Source: Paenibacillus sp. J2TS4 (lineage in GTDB: Bacteria; Bacillota; Bacilli; Paenibacillales; NBRC-103111). From it: 64,000 nt of DNA. Location of the stretch: contig NZ_BOSH01000001.1 in NCBI RefSeq assembly GCF_018403245.1, positions 744,001-808,000 on the forward strand, given 5' to 3'. Shown piece by piece: positions 1-8,281 of the stretch. Under the pieces are notes generated by a model, which worked only from the letters and a program-made list of their open reading frames with translations, made no database searches and was not told the DNA's origin. Positions within the stretch are counted from its first letter, which is position 1; each line of letters opens with the position of its first letter. The translations under genes and the position numbers were made by a program.

Positions 1-182
1 TGCTCAAAATTGTCGACGATGGGGTCGGCACGGTTCCGCAGGAGGAGCAGGATAGAAAGTACGGACTTTCCATGATGAAGCAGCGGGCTGCCCAGTTGGG
101 CGCCGTATTCCATTTTGGCAATCGCCCGAAGGCGGGGACGGAGCTAACGGTAGCCTGTAAGAAAGGGGGGCCGCTACAATGA
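1..182 (+). CDS. Sensor histidine kinase, C-terminal end (partial)
   Basis: The reading frame is open from base 3 and ends at the TGA at 180-182. The visible 59 residues are the end of a HATPase_c domain: a DDGVG glycine box, then GLSMMKQRA (second glycine box) and a final GTELTV strand. This layout is typical of NarL-partnered kinases of the DesK/LiaS type. Its stop overlaps the ATG of the next gene (ATGA), so kinase and regulator are translationally coupled and should form a two-component pair. The sensing part lies outside the window, so the signal is unknown. Confidence 0.85.
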   Translation, partial: LKIVDDGVGTVPQEEQDRKYGLSMMKQRAAQLGAVFHFGNRPKAGTELTVACKKGGPLQ

Positions 183-838
183 AAAATAAATACCGGGTAT
201 TAATTGCAGATGATCACCCTTTGGCCAGGCAAGCGGTGCGGACGCTTCTCGAAGATGACGAGGCGTTTGAAATCATCGGGGAAGCAACCAATGGGATCGA
301 AGCGGTGGAATTGTGCGCGCAGCTTGAGCCCAATGTCGTGCTGATGGATATTCATATGCCGGGAATGAACGGCTTGGAAGCGACTCGCCGAATCAAGGCC
401 TACGACCCCGCTGTAAAAATCGTTATCCTCAGTGTCTCCGATGCTGTGGCTGATTTATTTAGCGCAATCCAGTTCGGAGCCCAGGGCTATTTGTTAAAAA
501 ATATGGATCCGGCCGACTGGGTCGACTATCTACATGCCTTGCTGGAAGAGGATACCGAAACCGCCCGCCGAATGGCTGACCGATTATATTATCAATTCAA
601 AGCGGTCAAGCCATCGGAAGGCCCATTGCCTAGTCTATTAACGCCGCGGGAGAAAGAAATATTGGCCTATATTTCCGAAGGGGTGACGAACAGGCAAATC
701 GCCGATAAGCTGGTCATCGCCGAGAATACAGTCAAAAATCATGTGAAAAATGTGCTGGAGAAGCTTGGTCTGGACAACCGCGTGCAGCTGGCGGCGTACG
801 CTGTCAGCCATCGGATTTCACGGCCGGAAGAAGACTAA
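179..838 (+). CDS. NarL/LuxR-family response regulator
   Basis: This 219-residue protein is a two-domain response regulator. The receiver domain occupies about residues 5-125, with acidic residues D11/D12 and the phospho-acceptor D57 in VVLMDIHMPGMNG; a Lys in LLKNM completes the active site. A LuxR-type helix-turn-helix follows at about 150-215 (LTPREKEILAYISEGVTNRQIA). It should be phosphorylated by the kinase it overlaps and act as a DNA-binding transcription factor in the cytoplasm. Targets are not evident. The next gene lies on the other strand, so the pair is the end of its operon. Confidence 0.93.
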   Translation: MKNKYRVLIADDHPLARQAVRTLLEDDEAFEIIGEATNGIEAVELCAQLEPNVVLMDIHMPGMNGLEATRRIKAYDPAVKIVILSVSDAVADLFSAIQFGAQGYLLKNMDPADWVDYLHALLEEDTETARRMADRLYYQFKAVKPSEGPLPSLLTPREKEILAYISEGVTNRQIADKLVIAENTVKNHVKNVLEKLGLDNRVQLAAYAVSHRISRPEED

Positions 839-869
839 CCTGCCCGCCTGTTTCTTAAGAGGGGCAGCT

Positions 870-1850
870 TTATATGATTTGCTCCATGCTTTGCAGAAGA
901 GGTTTATTCGGCAAGTAATGGAGCGTTTTAATGTACCGAATAGTTTTGGTTTTAGCTCTCATCACGATAGAGTGGGTTTCCGCCCGTTGGCCAGGAGAGT
1001 AGGCTACCCCGCTTAAAAACTCGCCAGGTGTAATTCCCGTGGCGGCAAAAATAACATCCTCTTCTCCGATCATATCCTTCATCGTTAATATTTTTAACGG
1101 ATCTTTAAGCCCCATTCGCACGCAGCGTTTGTATTCTTCCTCGCCGGAGGGCATCAGCCTTCCTTGCAGCTCCCCGCCCAAGCAGCTCAAAGCGGCCGCC
1201 GCAAGCACTCCTTCCGGTGCCCCTCCCGATCCGATATACAGATCGATGCCGGATTCCGGGAAGGAGGGAGCCATCGCGCCTGCGACGTCCCCGTCACTTA
1301 AACATTTGATGCGGACACCGACCTTGCGCAACTCTTTCATCAGTTCCTGATGCCGCGGCCGATCCAGAATCATAACCGTCAAATCGGACAATGGCTTGTT
1401 CAGGACGGCAGAAGCAGTCTGCAATTTGACCTCGATGGGGTCGTCGAGACTGAGCTTGCCGGCTAAAGCAGGCCCTACGGCGAGTTTGTCCATATACATG
1501 TCAGGCGCATGCAGCAAATTTCCTTTGTTGGCAACGGCCAGGACGGCCAGCGCATTGTTCAGCCCTTTGGCCACCAATTCGGTTCCTTCGACGGGATCAA
1601 CCGCCACATCTACCTCCGGACCTTGCAGATTGCCCACTTGTTCTCCTATGTAAAGCATGGGCGCCTCATCCATCTCTCCTTCGCCAATGACGACAGTTCC
1701 TTTGACGGATACAGAGTCAAGCATCATTCTCATCGCTTCGGTAGCGGCAGCATCCGCGCTGTTCTTATCCCCCCGTCCCATCCATCGGGCGGAGGCAAGG
1801 GCTGCTAATTCGGTTACTCTTACGATTTCCAATGCTAATTCTCTCTCCAT
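870..1850 (-). CDS. glpX: Class II fructose-1,6-bisphosphatase
   Basis: This is a GlpX-type phosphatase that removes the 1-phosphate from fructose-1,6-bisphosphate in gluconeogenesis. The 326-residue protein matches the family length. Recognisable parts are an N-terminal helix MERELALEIVRVTELAALA, the metal-binding GEGEMDEAPMLYIGE segment, DPVEGT, and GSGGAPEGVLAAAALSCLGG. The frame extends 19 codons further upstream, but the ATG at 1850 sits behind a good ribosome site (AGGAG at 1857-1862), so it is preferred. The gene is divergent from the putative gluconeogenesis repressor gene ccpN. Control by CcpN is plausible from position but no operator was identified. Confidence 0.93.
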   Translation of the reverse strand: MERELALEIVRVTELAALASARWMGRGDKNSADAAATEAMRMMLDSVSVKGTVVIGEGEMDEAPMLYIGEQVGNLQGPEVDVAVDPVEGTELVAKGLNNALAVLAVANKGNLLHAPDMYMDKLAVGPALAGKLSLDDPIEVKLQTASAVLNKPLSDLTVMILDRPRHQELMKELRKVGVRIKCLSDGDVAGAMAPSFPESGIDLYIGSGGAPEGVLAAAALSCLGGELQGRLMPSGEEEYKRCVRMGLKDPLKILTMKDMIGEEDVIFAATGITPGEFLSGVAYSPGQRAETHSIVMRAKTKTIRYIKTLHYLPNKPLLQSMEQII

Positions 1851-2013
1851 AGAAGTCACTCCTATTTTTATATAATACATCATAATTAATTTTATGTTAT
1901 GTAACATATTAGCGCAATCCTTTTATTTTTGGAATATATTTTTGTAAATTTGTGTGCGTGATGTACTAATGACCTCGAGCCCACCTATGATAGCTTTAGC
2001 AGGGGAGGGTTGA

Positions 2014-2118
2014 ATGCTTTTGGAAAGCGATACAATGGGGAAGATGAATATTTCGGCTAAACTATGGAAAGAAATGCAATTCTTTAATGGGGAATGGGAG
2101 AGGGCACAAGACTATTAA
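2014..2118 (+). CDS. Possible 34-residue peptide upstream of ccpN
   Basis: A short open frame starts with ATG at 2014, four bases after a strong AGGGGAGGG ribosome site, and ends with TAA at 2116-2118. The product is small and polar, with an aromatic/amphipathic stretch (AKLWKEMQFFNGEWERAQ). I do not recognise a family. It could be a real small protein or a leader peptide for ccpN. The evidence is mainly the ribosome site, so it remains tentative. Confidence 0.35.
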   Translation: MLLESDTMGKMNISAKLWKEMQFFNGEWERAQDY

Positions 2119-2228
2119 ACTTTTCCGGACAAAAGGTTTACTTCGATGCGGACAAACGATATATTTGGATTAATTAGAAACAATATGACGTACTAAACGT
2201 ATGGAAAAATGGGATTTACATAAAAGTC

Positions 2229-2245
2229 AGGAGGGAACCGTCATT
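2229..2245 (+). promoter_or_regulatory. Ribosome site implying an AUU start for ccpN
   Basis: AGGAGGG at 2229-2235 is a near-perfect Shine-Dalgarno sequence. Seven bases later, in frame, is ATT at 2243-2245, where the protein begins to resemble other CcpN proteins (IKLSSRQLEIVEL). The upstream ATG at 2201 has no visible ribosome site. Confidence 0.55.
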
Positions 2246-2869
2246 AAACTATCATCCCGGCAGTTGGAGATTGTGGAGTTAGTCCGACGTCATGCGCCGA
2301 TTACAGGGGAGCAGTTAGCCGAGGCGCTTGGTCTGAGCCGGCCAACCATCCGCTCCGACCTGTCGCTGCTTGTCATGCTTGGTTATTTGGACGCCAAACC
2401 TAAGGTAGGTTACTTTTTGGGGACCTATGCTGCTGCAACCTCTCGGGCCTATGCCCGTACTATGGAGCTGAAGGTAAGGGACGTACAGGCAGTGCCTGTG
2501 GTCGTCCGTGATAATAGCACGGTACAGGATGCAGTTGTAACTATGTTTACCGAGGATGTGGGGGGGCTTACCGTCGTAGACGAAAAAGGCAGACTGGCCG
2601 GCATTGTATCGAGAAAGGATCTGCTCAAGGTTACCCTTGGCAATGCGGCTGCGGCGACTATGCCAATCAGCCTGGTGATGTCCCGGGAACCCAATATCGT
2701 TACCGTAACCCCCGATGATTCCGTGTTGGATGCCGCGCGTAAGTTGATCTCCCATGAGGTGGATATGCTGCCGGTTGTCGCTGAAGAGCAAACGGAAGGC
2801 CGCGAAGTGGTAGGGCGCATTACGAAAACGATTATTACCAAAGTATTTATAGGGATGGCAGGAGAGTAA
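2243..2869 (+). CDS. ccpN: CcpN-type repressor of gluconeogenic genes (HTH + CBS pair)
   Basis: The N-terminal 60 residues form a winged helix (SRQLEIVELVRRHAPITGEQLAEALGLSRPTIRSDL begins it), followed by two CBS domains from about residue 80 to the end (VRDNSTVQDAVVTMFTEDVGGLTVVD...; MSREPNIVTVTPDDSVLDAARKL). In Bacillus subtilis CcpN represses gapB and pckA when glycolytic carbon is present, and its CBS domains sense nucleotides. With the ATT start at 2243 the protein has 208 residues, close to the roughly 212 of B. subtilis CcpN. The ATG at 2201 would give 222 residues with an unconserved tail and no ribosome site. It is followed by yqfL, the usual partner, and faces glpX. Confidence 0.88.
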   Translation: MKLSSRQLEIVELVRRHAPITGEQLAEALGLSRPTIRSDLSLLVMLGYLDAKPKVGYFLGTYAAATSRAYARTMELKVRDVQAVPVVVRDNSTVQDAVVTMFTEDVGGLTVVDEKGRLAGIVSRKDLLKVTLGNAAAATMPISLVMSREPNIVTVTPDDSVLDAARKLISHEVDMLPVVAEEQTEGREVVGRITKTIITKVFIGMAGE

Positions 2870-2941
2870 TTTATGACAGAGAAGGCTTTTATTTAAACGG
2901 ACGAAGGTGCGCTCCAGGTCCGCGACGAGGGGGAAAACTCA

Positions 2942-3745
2942 TTGAAAGAAAGTAAAATCTATACAGTCTATATTTGCTCCGATTCCGTCGGCGAGACGGC
3001 CGAAGCGGTCGCGCGAGCCACGATACGACAGTTTGACGAGCAGTCCGTGCAGCTGCGAAGATTCGGCCATATCCAGAACGAGGACGAAATTAAGGCGGTT
3101 ATGGAGGAAGCGGCCGAGACCGGAGGGTTCGTCGTCTATACGCTCGTTCAGCCGGAATTGAGGGAAATGCTGAGAGAAGAGGCCATTCGTCTGGGGGTAA
3201 GAGCCGTCGATATCATGGGCCCGATGATGCAGGCGTTTATCGATACCTTCAATGGGTCTCCCAAACGTAAGCCGGGCTTGCTACATGAAATGAACGATGA
3301 CTATTTCCGCTATATTGAAGCGATAGAATTCGCCGTCCGCTGTGATGACGGCAAAGACACCCATTCCTTAATCCATGCGGATGTCGTTCTGATCGGCGTT
3401 TCCCGCACCTCCAAAACCCCGCTAAGCATATTTCTTGCTTACAAGGGCTATAAAGCGGCGAATATTCCGCTGGTTCCGGAGGTCAGTCCGCCGCGGGAAT
3501 TGTTCCACATCCATCGCAACAAAATTATTGGGCTGACGATGGACCCGGAGCATCTGCTCAAAATCCGGACGGAAAGGCTGCAGGCGGCCGGACTGCCCTT
3601 TGGGGCCAAATATGCAACGATGGAGCGAATCTGGGATGAGCTGGATCATGCTGCGCGCTTGATGGAACAGCTGCGGTGTCCCGTCATTGATGTGACCGCA
3701 AGAGCGATAGAAGAGACCGCCGGACTTATCATGAAGCGACTGTAA
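2942..3745 (+). CDS. yqfL: YqfL/PPDK regulatory protein family (DUF299)
   Basis: This 267-residue protein belongs to the family of pyruvate,phosphate dikinase regulatory proteins, bifunctional Ser/Thr kinase-phosphorylases. Family marks are the N-terminal YICSDSVGETAEAVARA, the central GVSRTSKTPLSIFLAYKGYK motif where the nucleotide site lies, and NIPLVPEVSPP. In Bacillus the homologue YqfL modulates CcpN activity and is encoded with it, as here. The start is TTG at 2942, behind the purine run GAGGGGG at about 2927-2933. It ends just before a strong terminator, closing the ccpN-yqfL operon. Whether it acts on a dikinase or on CcpN cannot be told from sequence. Confidence 0.92.
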   Translation: MKESKIYTVYICSDSVGETAEAVARATIRQFDEQSVQLRRFGHIQNEDEIKAVMEEAAETGGFVVYTLVQPELREMLREEAIRLGVRAVDIMGPMMQAFIDTFNGSPKRKPGLLHEMNDDYFRYIEAIEFAVRCDDGKDTHSLIHADVVLIGVSRTSKTPLSIFLAYKGYKAANIPLVPEVSPPRELFHIHRNKIIGLTMDPEHLLKIRTERLQAAGLPFGAKYATMERIWDELDHAARLMEQLRCPVIDVTARAIEETAGLIMKRL

Positions 3746-3771
3746 GAATAGAAGAGTATAGAACATCATCG

Positions 3772-3797
3772 CCGGGGACGGAAGTCCCCGGTATTTT
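3772..3797 (+). terminator. Rho-independent terminator after yqfL
   Basis: CCGGGGAC at 3772-3779 pairs perfectly with GTCCCCGG at 3784-3791 around a GGAA loop and is followed by a T-rich tail. It lies 26 bases past the yqfL stop. Confidence 0.9.
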
Positions 3798-4139
3798 TAT
3801 CAGGGTTATGTATTCTCAAGATTTGTTTCATCTTCCCAAGATTGCATGTTATACCGATATTGTGGTTGATGGAGAAATATTAATATATAATTACTGGGAA
3901 TTAATAACTATGAATCAGAGAGGATTGTGAAAAAAAGTACGTTTTTCTAAATAGATTGGGTCAAAAGATCTGGTTTATCGGAGGAATGAGATAAAAATCA
4001 TAAAGCAAGATATGTTAACAGTTCAACAAGAAATGAAAATTAATATTATTTAGCGTATGTTAATATCTCTATGTAGAAAGCGTTAACAAATATTTTTATA
4101 GGCCTCCGGTTAACCTATGTTGTGAAGGAGGGACCAATC
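3798..4139 (+). other. AT-rich intergenic region upstream of an AraC gene
   Basis: This roughly 340-base stretch is AT-rich and holds no credible open frame. It should contain the promoter of the AraC-type regulator. The only specific site I can support is the cre-like sequence near 4075. Confidence 0.5.
4075..4088 (+). promoter_or_regulatory. cre-like catabolite repression site
   Basis: AGAAAGCGTTAACA matches 13 of 14 positions of the Bacillus CcpA consensus TGWAARCGYTWNCW; only the first base differs. It lies about 50 bases before the AraC regulator start, so CcpA could repress the whole carbohydrate operon through it. Confidence 0.5.
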
Positions 4140-5018
4140 TTGAAAAGTTATACCCACTTACCTACTAACCGGGCGCTTTCCAAAGACAAGATTTATATTC
4201 GGAATCGGGAGATGGGAATCCAAACCTCCTGGCCGCTGCACTCTCATGAAGGGTTTGAAATTTATTACTTCATTGAAGGCGTGGCCAATTATATTATTGG
4301 AGACAACATTTTTCAGCTTCTGCCGGGGGATATGCTTATTTTCGAGGGACAGACTCTTCATCGGGTCAACCCGGATACCGAGGTCCCTTACGTGCGAAGC
4401 TATATTAACTTTTTACCCTCCTATCTTGAATCGTTCGTGCCTCAGGAGCTTCTCGACAAGCTGCTTTCACCATTCCATAACGAGAATGGCCAGCTCATTC
4501 GCTGGGGGCCGGAGGAGAAGGAAGACATCGATAGAATATTCGCTAACATCGTATTGGAAAGGGATAAGGAGAAGACAGGCTACCGGTTTATGATGCAGAC
4601 TTATGTCGCCCAGCTATTGACCAGGATTTATCGCAAGTCTAAAGAGATGGATCCTACTCTGGTCGTTCCCAACGCATCGCAAAAAGAAATGTATGTTCAT
4701 CGCGTTCTTCGCTACATTAACGATCACTATCAGGAAAATTTGTCGCTCGACCAAATAGCGGGTTCTCTTCACTTGAACAAATACTATATGTGTCATTGCT
4801 TTAAAGAAGTGACAGGGTATACGATCAATGTTTATTTATCCAAAAGAAGATTGGATGAAGCAAAGAAAATGCTGCGTATGACCGACCTGCCGATTGGGCA
4901 AATTTCCGATCAGATTGGATTCAACAGTGCGATTCATTTTAGCAGACTGTTCAAGCAGCATGTTGGCGTCAGTCCGCAAACCTACCGAAATATGAATCTG
5001 ACGAATTCGGAATACTAA
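4140..5018 (+). CDS. AraC-family transcriptional regulator
   Basis: The protein has an N-terminal cupin-like sugar-sensing domain (LHSHEGFEIYYFIEG, LLPGDMLIFEG) and a C-terminal AraC double helix-turn-helix from about residue 190 (INDHYQENLSLDQIAGSLHL... IGQISDQIGFNSAIHFSRLFK). An upstream GTG at 4122 is in frame, but the ribosome site AAGGAGGG (4125-4132) lies inside that extension and fits the TTG at 4140 with seven-base spacing, so TTG is preferred (292 residues). It precedes a sugar importer on the same strand and probably activates it in response to an oligosaccharide. Confidence 0.9.
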   Translation: MKSYTHLPTNRALSKDKIYIRNREMGIQTSWPLHSHEGFEIYYFIEGVANYIIGDNIFQLLPGDMLIFEGQTLHRVNPDTEVPYVRSYINFLPSYLESFVPQELLDKLLSPFHNENGQLIRWGPEEKEDIDRIFANIVLERDKEKTGYRFMMQTYVAQLLTRIYRKSKEMDPTLVVPNASQKEMYVHRVLRYINDHYQENLSLDQIAGSLHLNKYYMCHCFKEVTGYTINVYLSKRRLDEAKKMLRMTDLPIGQISDQIGFNSAIHFSRLFKQHVGVSPQTYRNMNLTNSEY

Positions 5019-5150
5019 AGCTTTTGTTTACCAGCGAAGCCATAGCCGTTCTCCGGCAGACGGTGATAACGGCCCAAAGGGAAGTACACTGTACAGCTTG
5101 CGGGGAAAGGCTTGGTCTATAAATTATTTTATAAAAAGGGAGTTGTCATT

Positions 5151-6425
5151 ATGAAGAAATGGAAGCGTGCCACAGTCCTTTTACTGTCCGTCATTCTCGC
5201 GGTCTCTCTTGCGGCTTGCGGCGCCAAAGATTCCGGTGAAGGAGCAGGCGGCGGAAAGAAAGTTTCCCTTGATTTCGTATGGTTCACGGATGGAGTAGAA
5301 GGGGAAGTCATGAAAGGGCTACTCAACGAGTATCAAGCCCAGAATGAAAATGTAAAGATTAATTTAATTGAAGTAGCTTATAAAGATTTGGGCACCAAAC
5401 TGAAGACGATGATTTCCGGAGGCAAGCCGCCGGCATTAAGCCGGGTGTCGGATACCGGAATGTTCGCCAACCAAGCTCTGGATCTGAGCACTCATCTCGG
5501 CACGGCCGACGAATTCTCTTCCCAGTTTATCGATTCCATCAAGCCTTACTACATTGTGGACGATAAAGTGATCGCGGCTCCGATGGATGTTACAGCTAAC
5601 GGAATGATCTACAATAAGACGCTGTTTGACAAAGCGGGTGTTAAAGTGCCGGCCTCCCCGGATGAAATATGGACTTGGGATGAATTCTCCGAAGCCTTGA
5701 AGCAGGTGCAGGAAAAAGGCGGAGCGAAATACGGAATGGTCGTAGACGTAACCCCGCATCGCTGGTCTACTATGCTGTATCAGTTTGGAGGAAGCGTCTT
5801 TAACGAAGACGGTACAAAAACACTGATCAATGACGAGAAAGCGGTTCAGACGCTGGAATACTTCAAAAAGCTTCACACAGACGGCATTATGCCCGATTCT
5901 GTATGGATCGGCGGAGAGAATCCGAACAACCTTTTCCGTACCGGACAAGTGGGCGTTCATTTAGCGGGCAACTGGATGCTGAGCAACTACAAAGATATCG
6001 ACAACTTTGAATGGGGCGTCACTTACATGCCTAAGCAGGAAATTCGCTCTTCCGTTCCAGGCGGTAAATATTTAATGGCGTTCCAGAACTCCGGAGTGGA
6101 GAAGGAAGCGGCAGAACTCATCAAATTCCTGACTTCCAAGGAAATCAACAGCAAATACAACCAGGACTCCTTGTTCATCAGTCCTCGTAAAGACAGCGCC
6201 CAGCTGGATTATGAATTTGGTAAAGAGATGTTCGAAGTATTCTCTAATGAGTTGGCGGATACGACTCCGAAAGCAGCTAATGACTGGTCGAGACAAGATG
6301 TGATCACGAAATTTACGGACGATTTGAAAACAAACATCATCGAATCGTTGACTAGCAAGCTGACTCCGCAGGAAGCATTGGATAAAGTAGCAGAGAAAGC
6401 GACAAAAGCGATCGAAGGCAAGTAA
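5151..6425 (+). CDS. Sugar ABC transporter substrate-binding lipoprotein
   Basis: This is a family 1 extracellular solute-binding protein of 424 residues. A lipoprotein signal peptide (MKKWKRATVLLLSVILAVS) ends in the lipobox LAAC, so the mature protein is tethered to the outer face of the membrane. The body has features typical of MalE/UgpB-like proteins, such as FVWFTDGVEGEVMKGLLNEY, MDVTANGMIYNKTLFDKAG and TGQVGVHLAGNWML. The frame opens at 5112, but the ATG at 5151 sits behind GGGAG and begins a proper signal peptide. It feeds the two permeases downstream. No ATPase gene is present, so a shared MsmX-type ATPase encoded elsewhere is likely. Confidence 0.92.
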   Translation: MKKWKRATVLLLSVILAVSLAACGAKDSGEGAGGGKKVSLDFVWFTDGVEGEVMKGLLNEYQAQNENVKINLIEVAYKDLGTKLKTMISGGKPPALSRVSDTGMFANQALDLSTHLGTADEFSSQFIDSIKPYYIVDDKVIAAPMDVTANGMIYNKTLFDKAGVKVPASPDEIWTWDEFSEALKQVQEKGGAKYGMVVDVTPHRWSTMLYQFGGSVFNEDGTKTLINDEKAVQTLEYFKKLHTDGIMPDSVWIGGENPNNLFRTGQVGVHLAGNWMLSNYKDIDNFEWGVTYMPKQEIRSSVPGGKYLMAFQNSGVEKEAAELIKFLTSKEINSKYNQDSLFISPRKDSAQLDYEFGKEMFEVFSNELADTTPKAANDWSRQDVITKFTDDLKTNIIESLTSKLTPQEALDKVAEKATKAIEGK

Positions 6426-6473
6426 GTAGGCAGTCGTTAGCTAAGCAAAGTAGAGCAAGTAAGTGGATAAGGA

Positions 6474-6514
6474 AACATAGAGTGGCTGCACTGGTGGCAG
6501 CCTCTCCATGTTTT
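6474..6514 (+). terminator. Hairpin between binding protein and permease genes
   Basis: A nested stem forms from AACAT/ATGTT, GAG/CTC and GGCTGC/GCAGCC (6474-6489 against 6497-6512), with two single mismatches and a seven-base loop, followed by a short T run. In importer operons a hairpin here usually causes partial termination or protects the upstream mRNA, so that binding protein is made in excess over permease. Confidence 0.6.
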
Positions 6515-6539
6515 AATCCATCAGGAAGGAGCTTAAGCC

Positions 6540-7457
6540 ATGGCGAATAGCATTACTGGCGGCAGCAATGAATACAGAGCGCCTAAAAACCCAAAGTGGA
6601 AAAAAATGATTGCTCCCTATTTGTTCGTGCTGCCGAACCTGGCTATTTTTTCGGTGTTTATCGTTGTTCCCGCATTGTTCGGTCTTATTTATTCGTTTAC
6701 CGATTATGACGGGATTAATAAAATGAATTTCATCGGATTCGAGAATTATGCTTATATTTTCCAGGATTCCGAATTTTGGGCGGCGCTTCGCCGAACGGCG
6801 GTCTATGCCGTTTTTGTCGTGCCGTTGTTATTTGCAGCCGCGCTGGGCATTGCTATTTTGCTGATCCAGCAAATTAAAGGAAAAGGGATTTTCCGGGCTA
6901 TCGTCTATTGGCCAACGATGATTTCGTTAATTATCGTCGGTTTGACCTGGAAGTGGATATTCGGCGGCAGCTTCGGAATCGCGAACTACATTCTCGAATC
7001 GATGGGAATGCAGCCGGTTGGCTGGCTGACGGATCCATTCTTTGCCAACGCTTCTGTTATCGTGGCCACTCTGTGGTCGAGAGTAGGATTTTTTATGGTC
7101 ATCTTTATGGCGGGGCTTCAGAGTATTCCGCAGGATTACTATGAGGCGGCCAAAATTGACGGAGCCGGCAAAATTCGTTCCTTCTTCAGCATTACTATGC
7201 CGCTGCTGAAGCCGACCAGCTTGCTCGTTCTTATGCTCTCTCTGATCGATGCGTTCAAAGCTTATCCGCTTATGTTCGCTCTTACCGGAGGGGGACCCGG
7301 ACGCGAAACGACTTATGTCGTGCAGCATATTTATCAAACCGGATTTACCGCTCAGGAGCTTGGTCTGGCCAGCGCGATGTCGGTAGTCCTGTTCATCATC
7401 ATCGCTATTTTTACTGTGTTTCAGTTTAGACTTGGAAAAGGAGGGGCGATCGACTGA
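6540..7457 (+). CDS. Sugar ABC permease, MalF-like
   Basis: A 305-residue inner membrane permease with six predicted membrane segments (for example LFVLPNLAIFSVFIVVPALFGLIYSF and AVFVVPLLFAAALGIAILL). The cytoplasmic EAA loop that docks the ATPase is visible as YYEAAKIDGAGKIRSFFSITMPLL. It forms a heterodimer with the next gene product, whose ATG overlaps this stop by one base (TGATG). The ATG at 6540 follows AGGAAGGAGC. The substrate is probably an oligosaccharide matching the downstream GH105 enzyme. Confidence 0.93.
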   Translation: MANSITGGSNEYRAPKNPKWKKMIAPYLFVLPNLAIFSVFIVVPALFGLIYSFTDYDGINKMNFIGFENYAYIFQDSEFWAALRRTAVYAVFVVPLLFAAALGIAILLIQQIKGKGIFRAIVYWPTMISLIIVGLTWKWIFGGSFGIANYILESMGMQPVGWLTDPFFANASVIVATLWSRVGFFMVIFMAGLQSIPQDYYEAAKIDGAGKIRSFFSITMPLLKPTSLLVLMLSLIDAFKAYPLMFALTGGGPGRETTYVVQHIYQTGFTAQELGLASAMSVVLFIIIAIFTVFQFRLGKGGAID

Positions 7458-8275
7458 TGACTCGTGCAAACAAAGCAGCTGTTTATGCAGCGTTGATCAT
7501 TCTTTCCCTGCTTTTTTTGTTCCCGGTAGTATGGGTCGTGCTTTCCTCTTTTAAAAACAGCAACGATCTATATGCCTGGCCGCCGCAAATTTTACCGAGT
7601 GTATTCACTCTGGAAAATTACAAAGCAGCTTTCGACAAAGGCAACTTCGGCGTTTATTTCATGAACTCCGCTTTTGTTACGATCGTCTCTACGATTCTGC
7701 TGCTTATCGTTAACTCGATGGCCGGATTTGCCCTGGCGAAATACCGGTTTAAAGGGGATACGCTGATCCTGGTCGGATTTATCTCTACTCTGATGATTCC
7801 GCTCGAGGTGATTATGATTCCGATCTTCTCGGTCATCAGCAAGCTGGGCTTGTATAACTCCTTATGGGGTATTATTATTCCGCCTGCGGCTACCCCGACC
7901 GGTGTGTTTCTGATTCGTCAATATTTGCTGAGCGTGCCTAACGAGCTGTTGGAAGCGGCGAGAATGGATGGAGCTTCCGAGTGGAAAATCTACCGGAGCA
8001 TTATTTTACCGATCGCGAAGCCGATTCTTGCCGTGCTGACCATATTCTCCTTCATGTGGAGATGGGACGACTTCCTGTGGCCGTTGATTGTTATCAGCGA
8101 TCCGAAGAAGTACACGATTCAGCTCGCACTATCCAATTTCATCGGTGAATATAATGTAGACTGGAGCAGCCTGCTGGCGATGTCCGTAATTACAATGATC
8201 CCGGTGCTTATTGTCTTCCTCGTCTTCCAAAAACAGCTTGTCCAAGGAATTGTCACTACAGGAATGAAAGGCTGA
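7457..8275 (+). CDS. Sugar ABC permease, MalG-like
   Basis: The second permease subunit, 272 residues, with about six membrane segments. It carries the MalG-type EAA motif (ELLEAARMDGASEWKIYRSIILPIAKP) and the late FSFMWRWDDFLWPLIVI segment. Its start overlaps the stop of the MalF-like gene, indicating coupled translation and a 1:1 complex. The next gene starts seven bases past its stop, so importer and enzymes are one transcription unit. Confidence 0.93.
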   Translation: MTRANKAAVYAALIILSLLFLFPVVWVVLSSFKNSNDLYAWPPQILPSVFTLENYKAAFDKGNFGVYFMNSAFVTIVSTILLLIVNSMAGFALAKYRFKGDTLILVGFISTLMIPLEVIMIPIFSVISKLGLYNSLWGIIIPPAATPTGVFLIRQYLLSVPNELLEAARMDGASEWKIYRSIILPIAKPILAVLTIFSFMWRWDDFLWPLIVISDPKKYTIQLALSNFIGEYNVDWSSLLAMSVITMIPVLIVFLVFQKQLVQGIVTTGMKG

Positions 8276-8281
8276 TAATCA

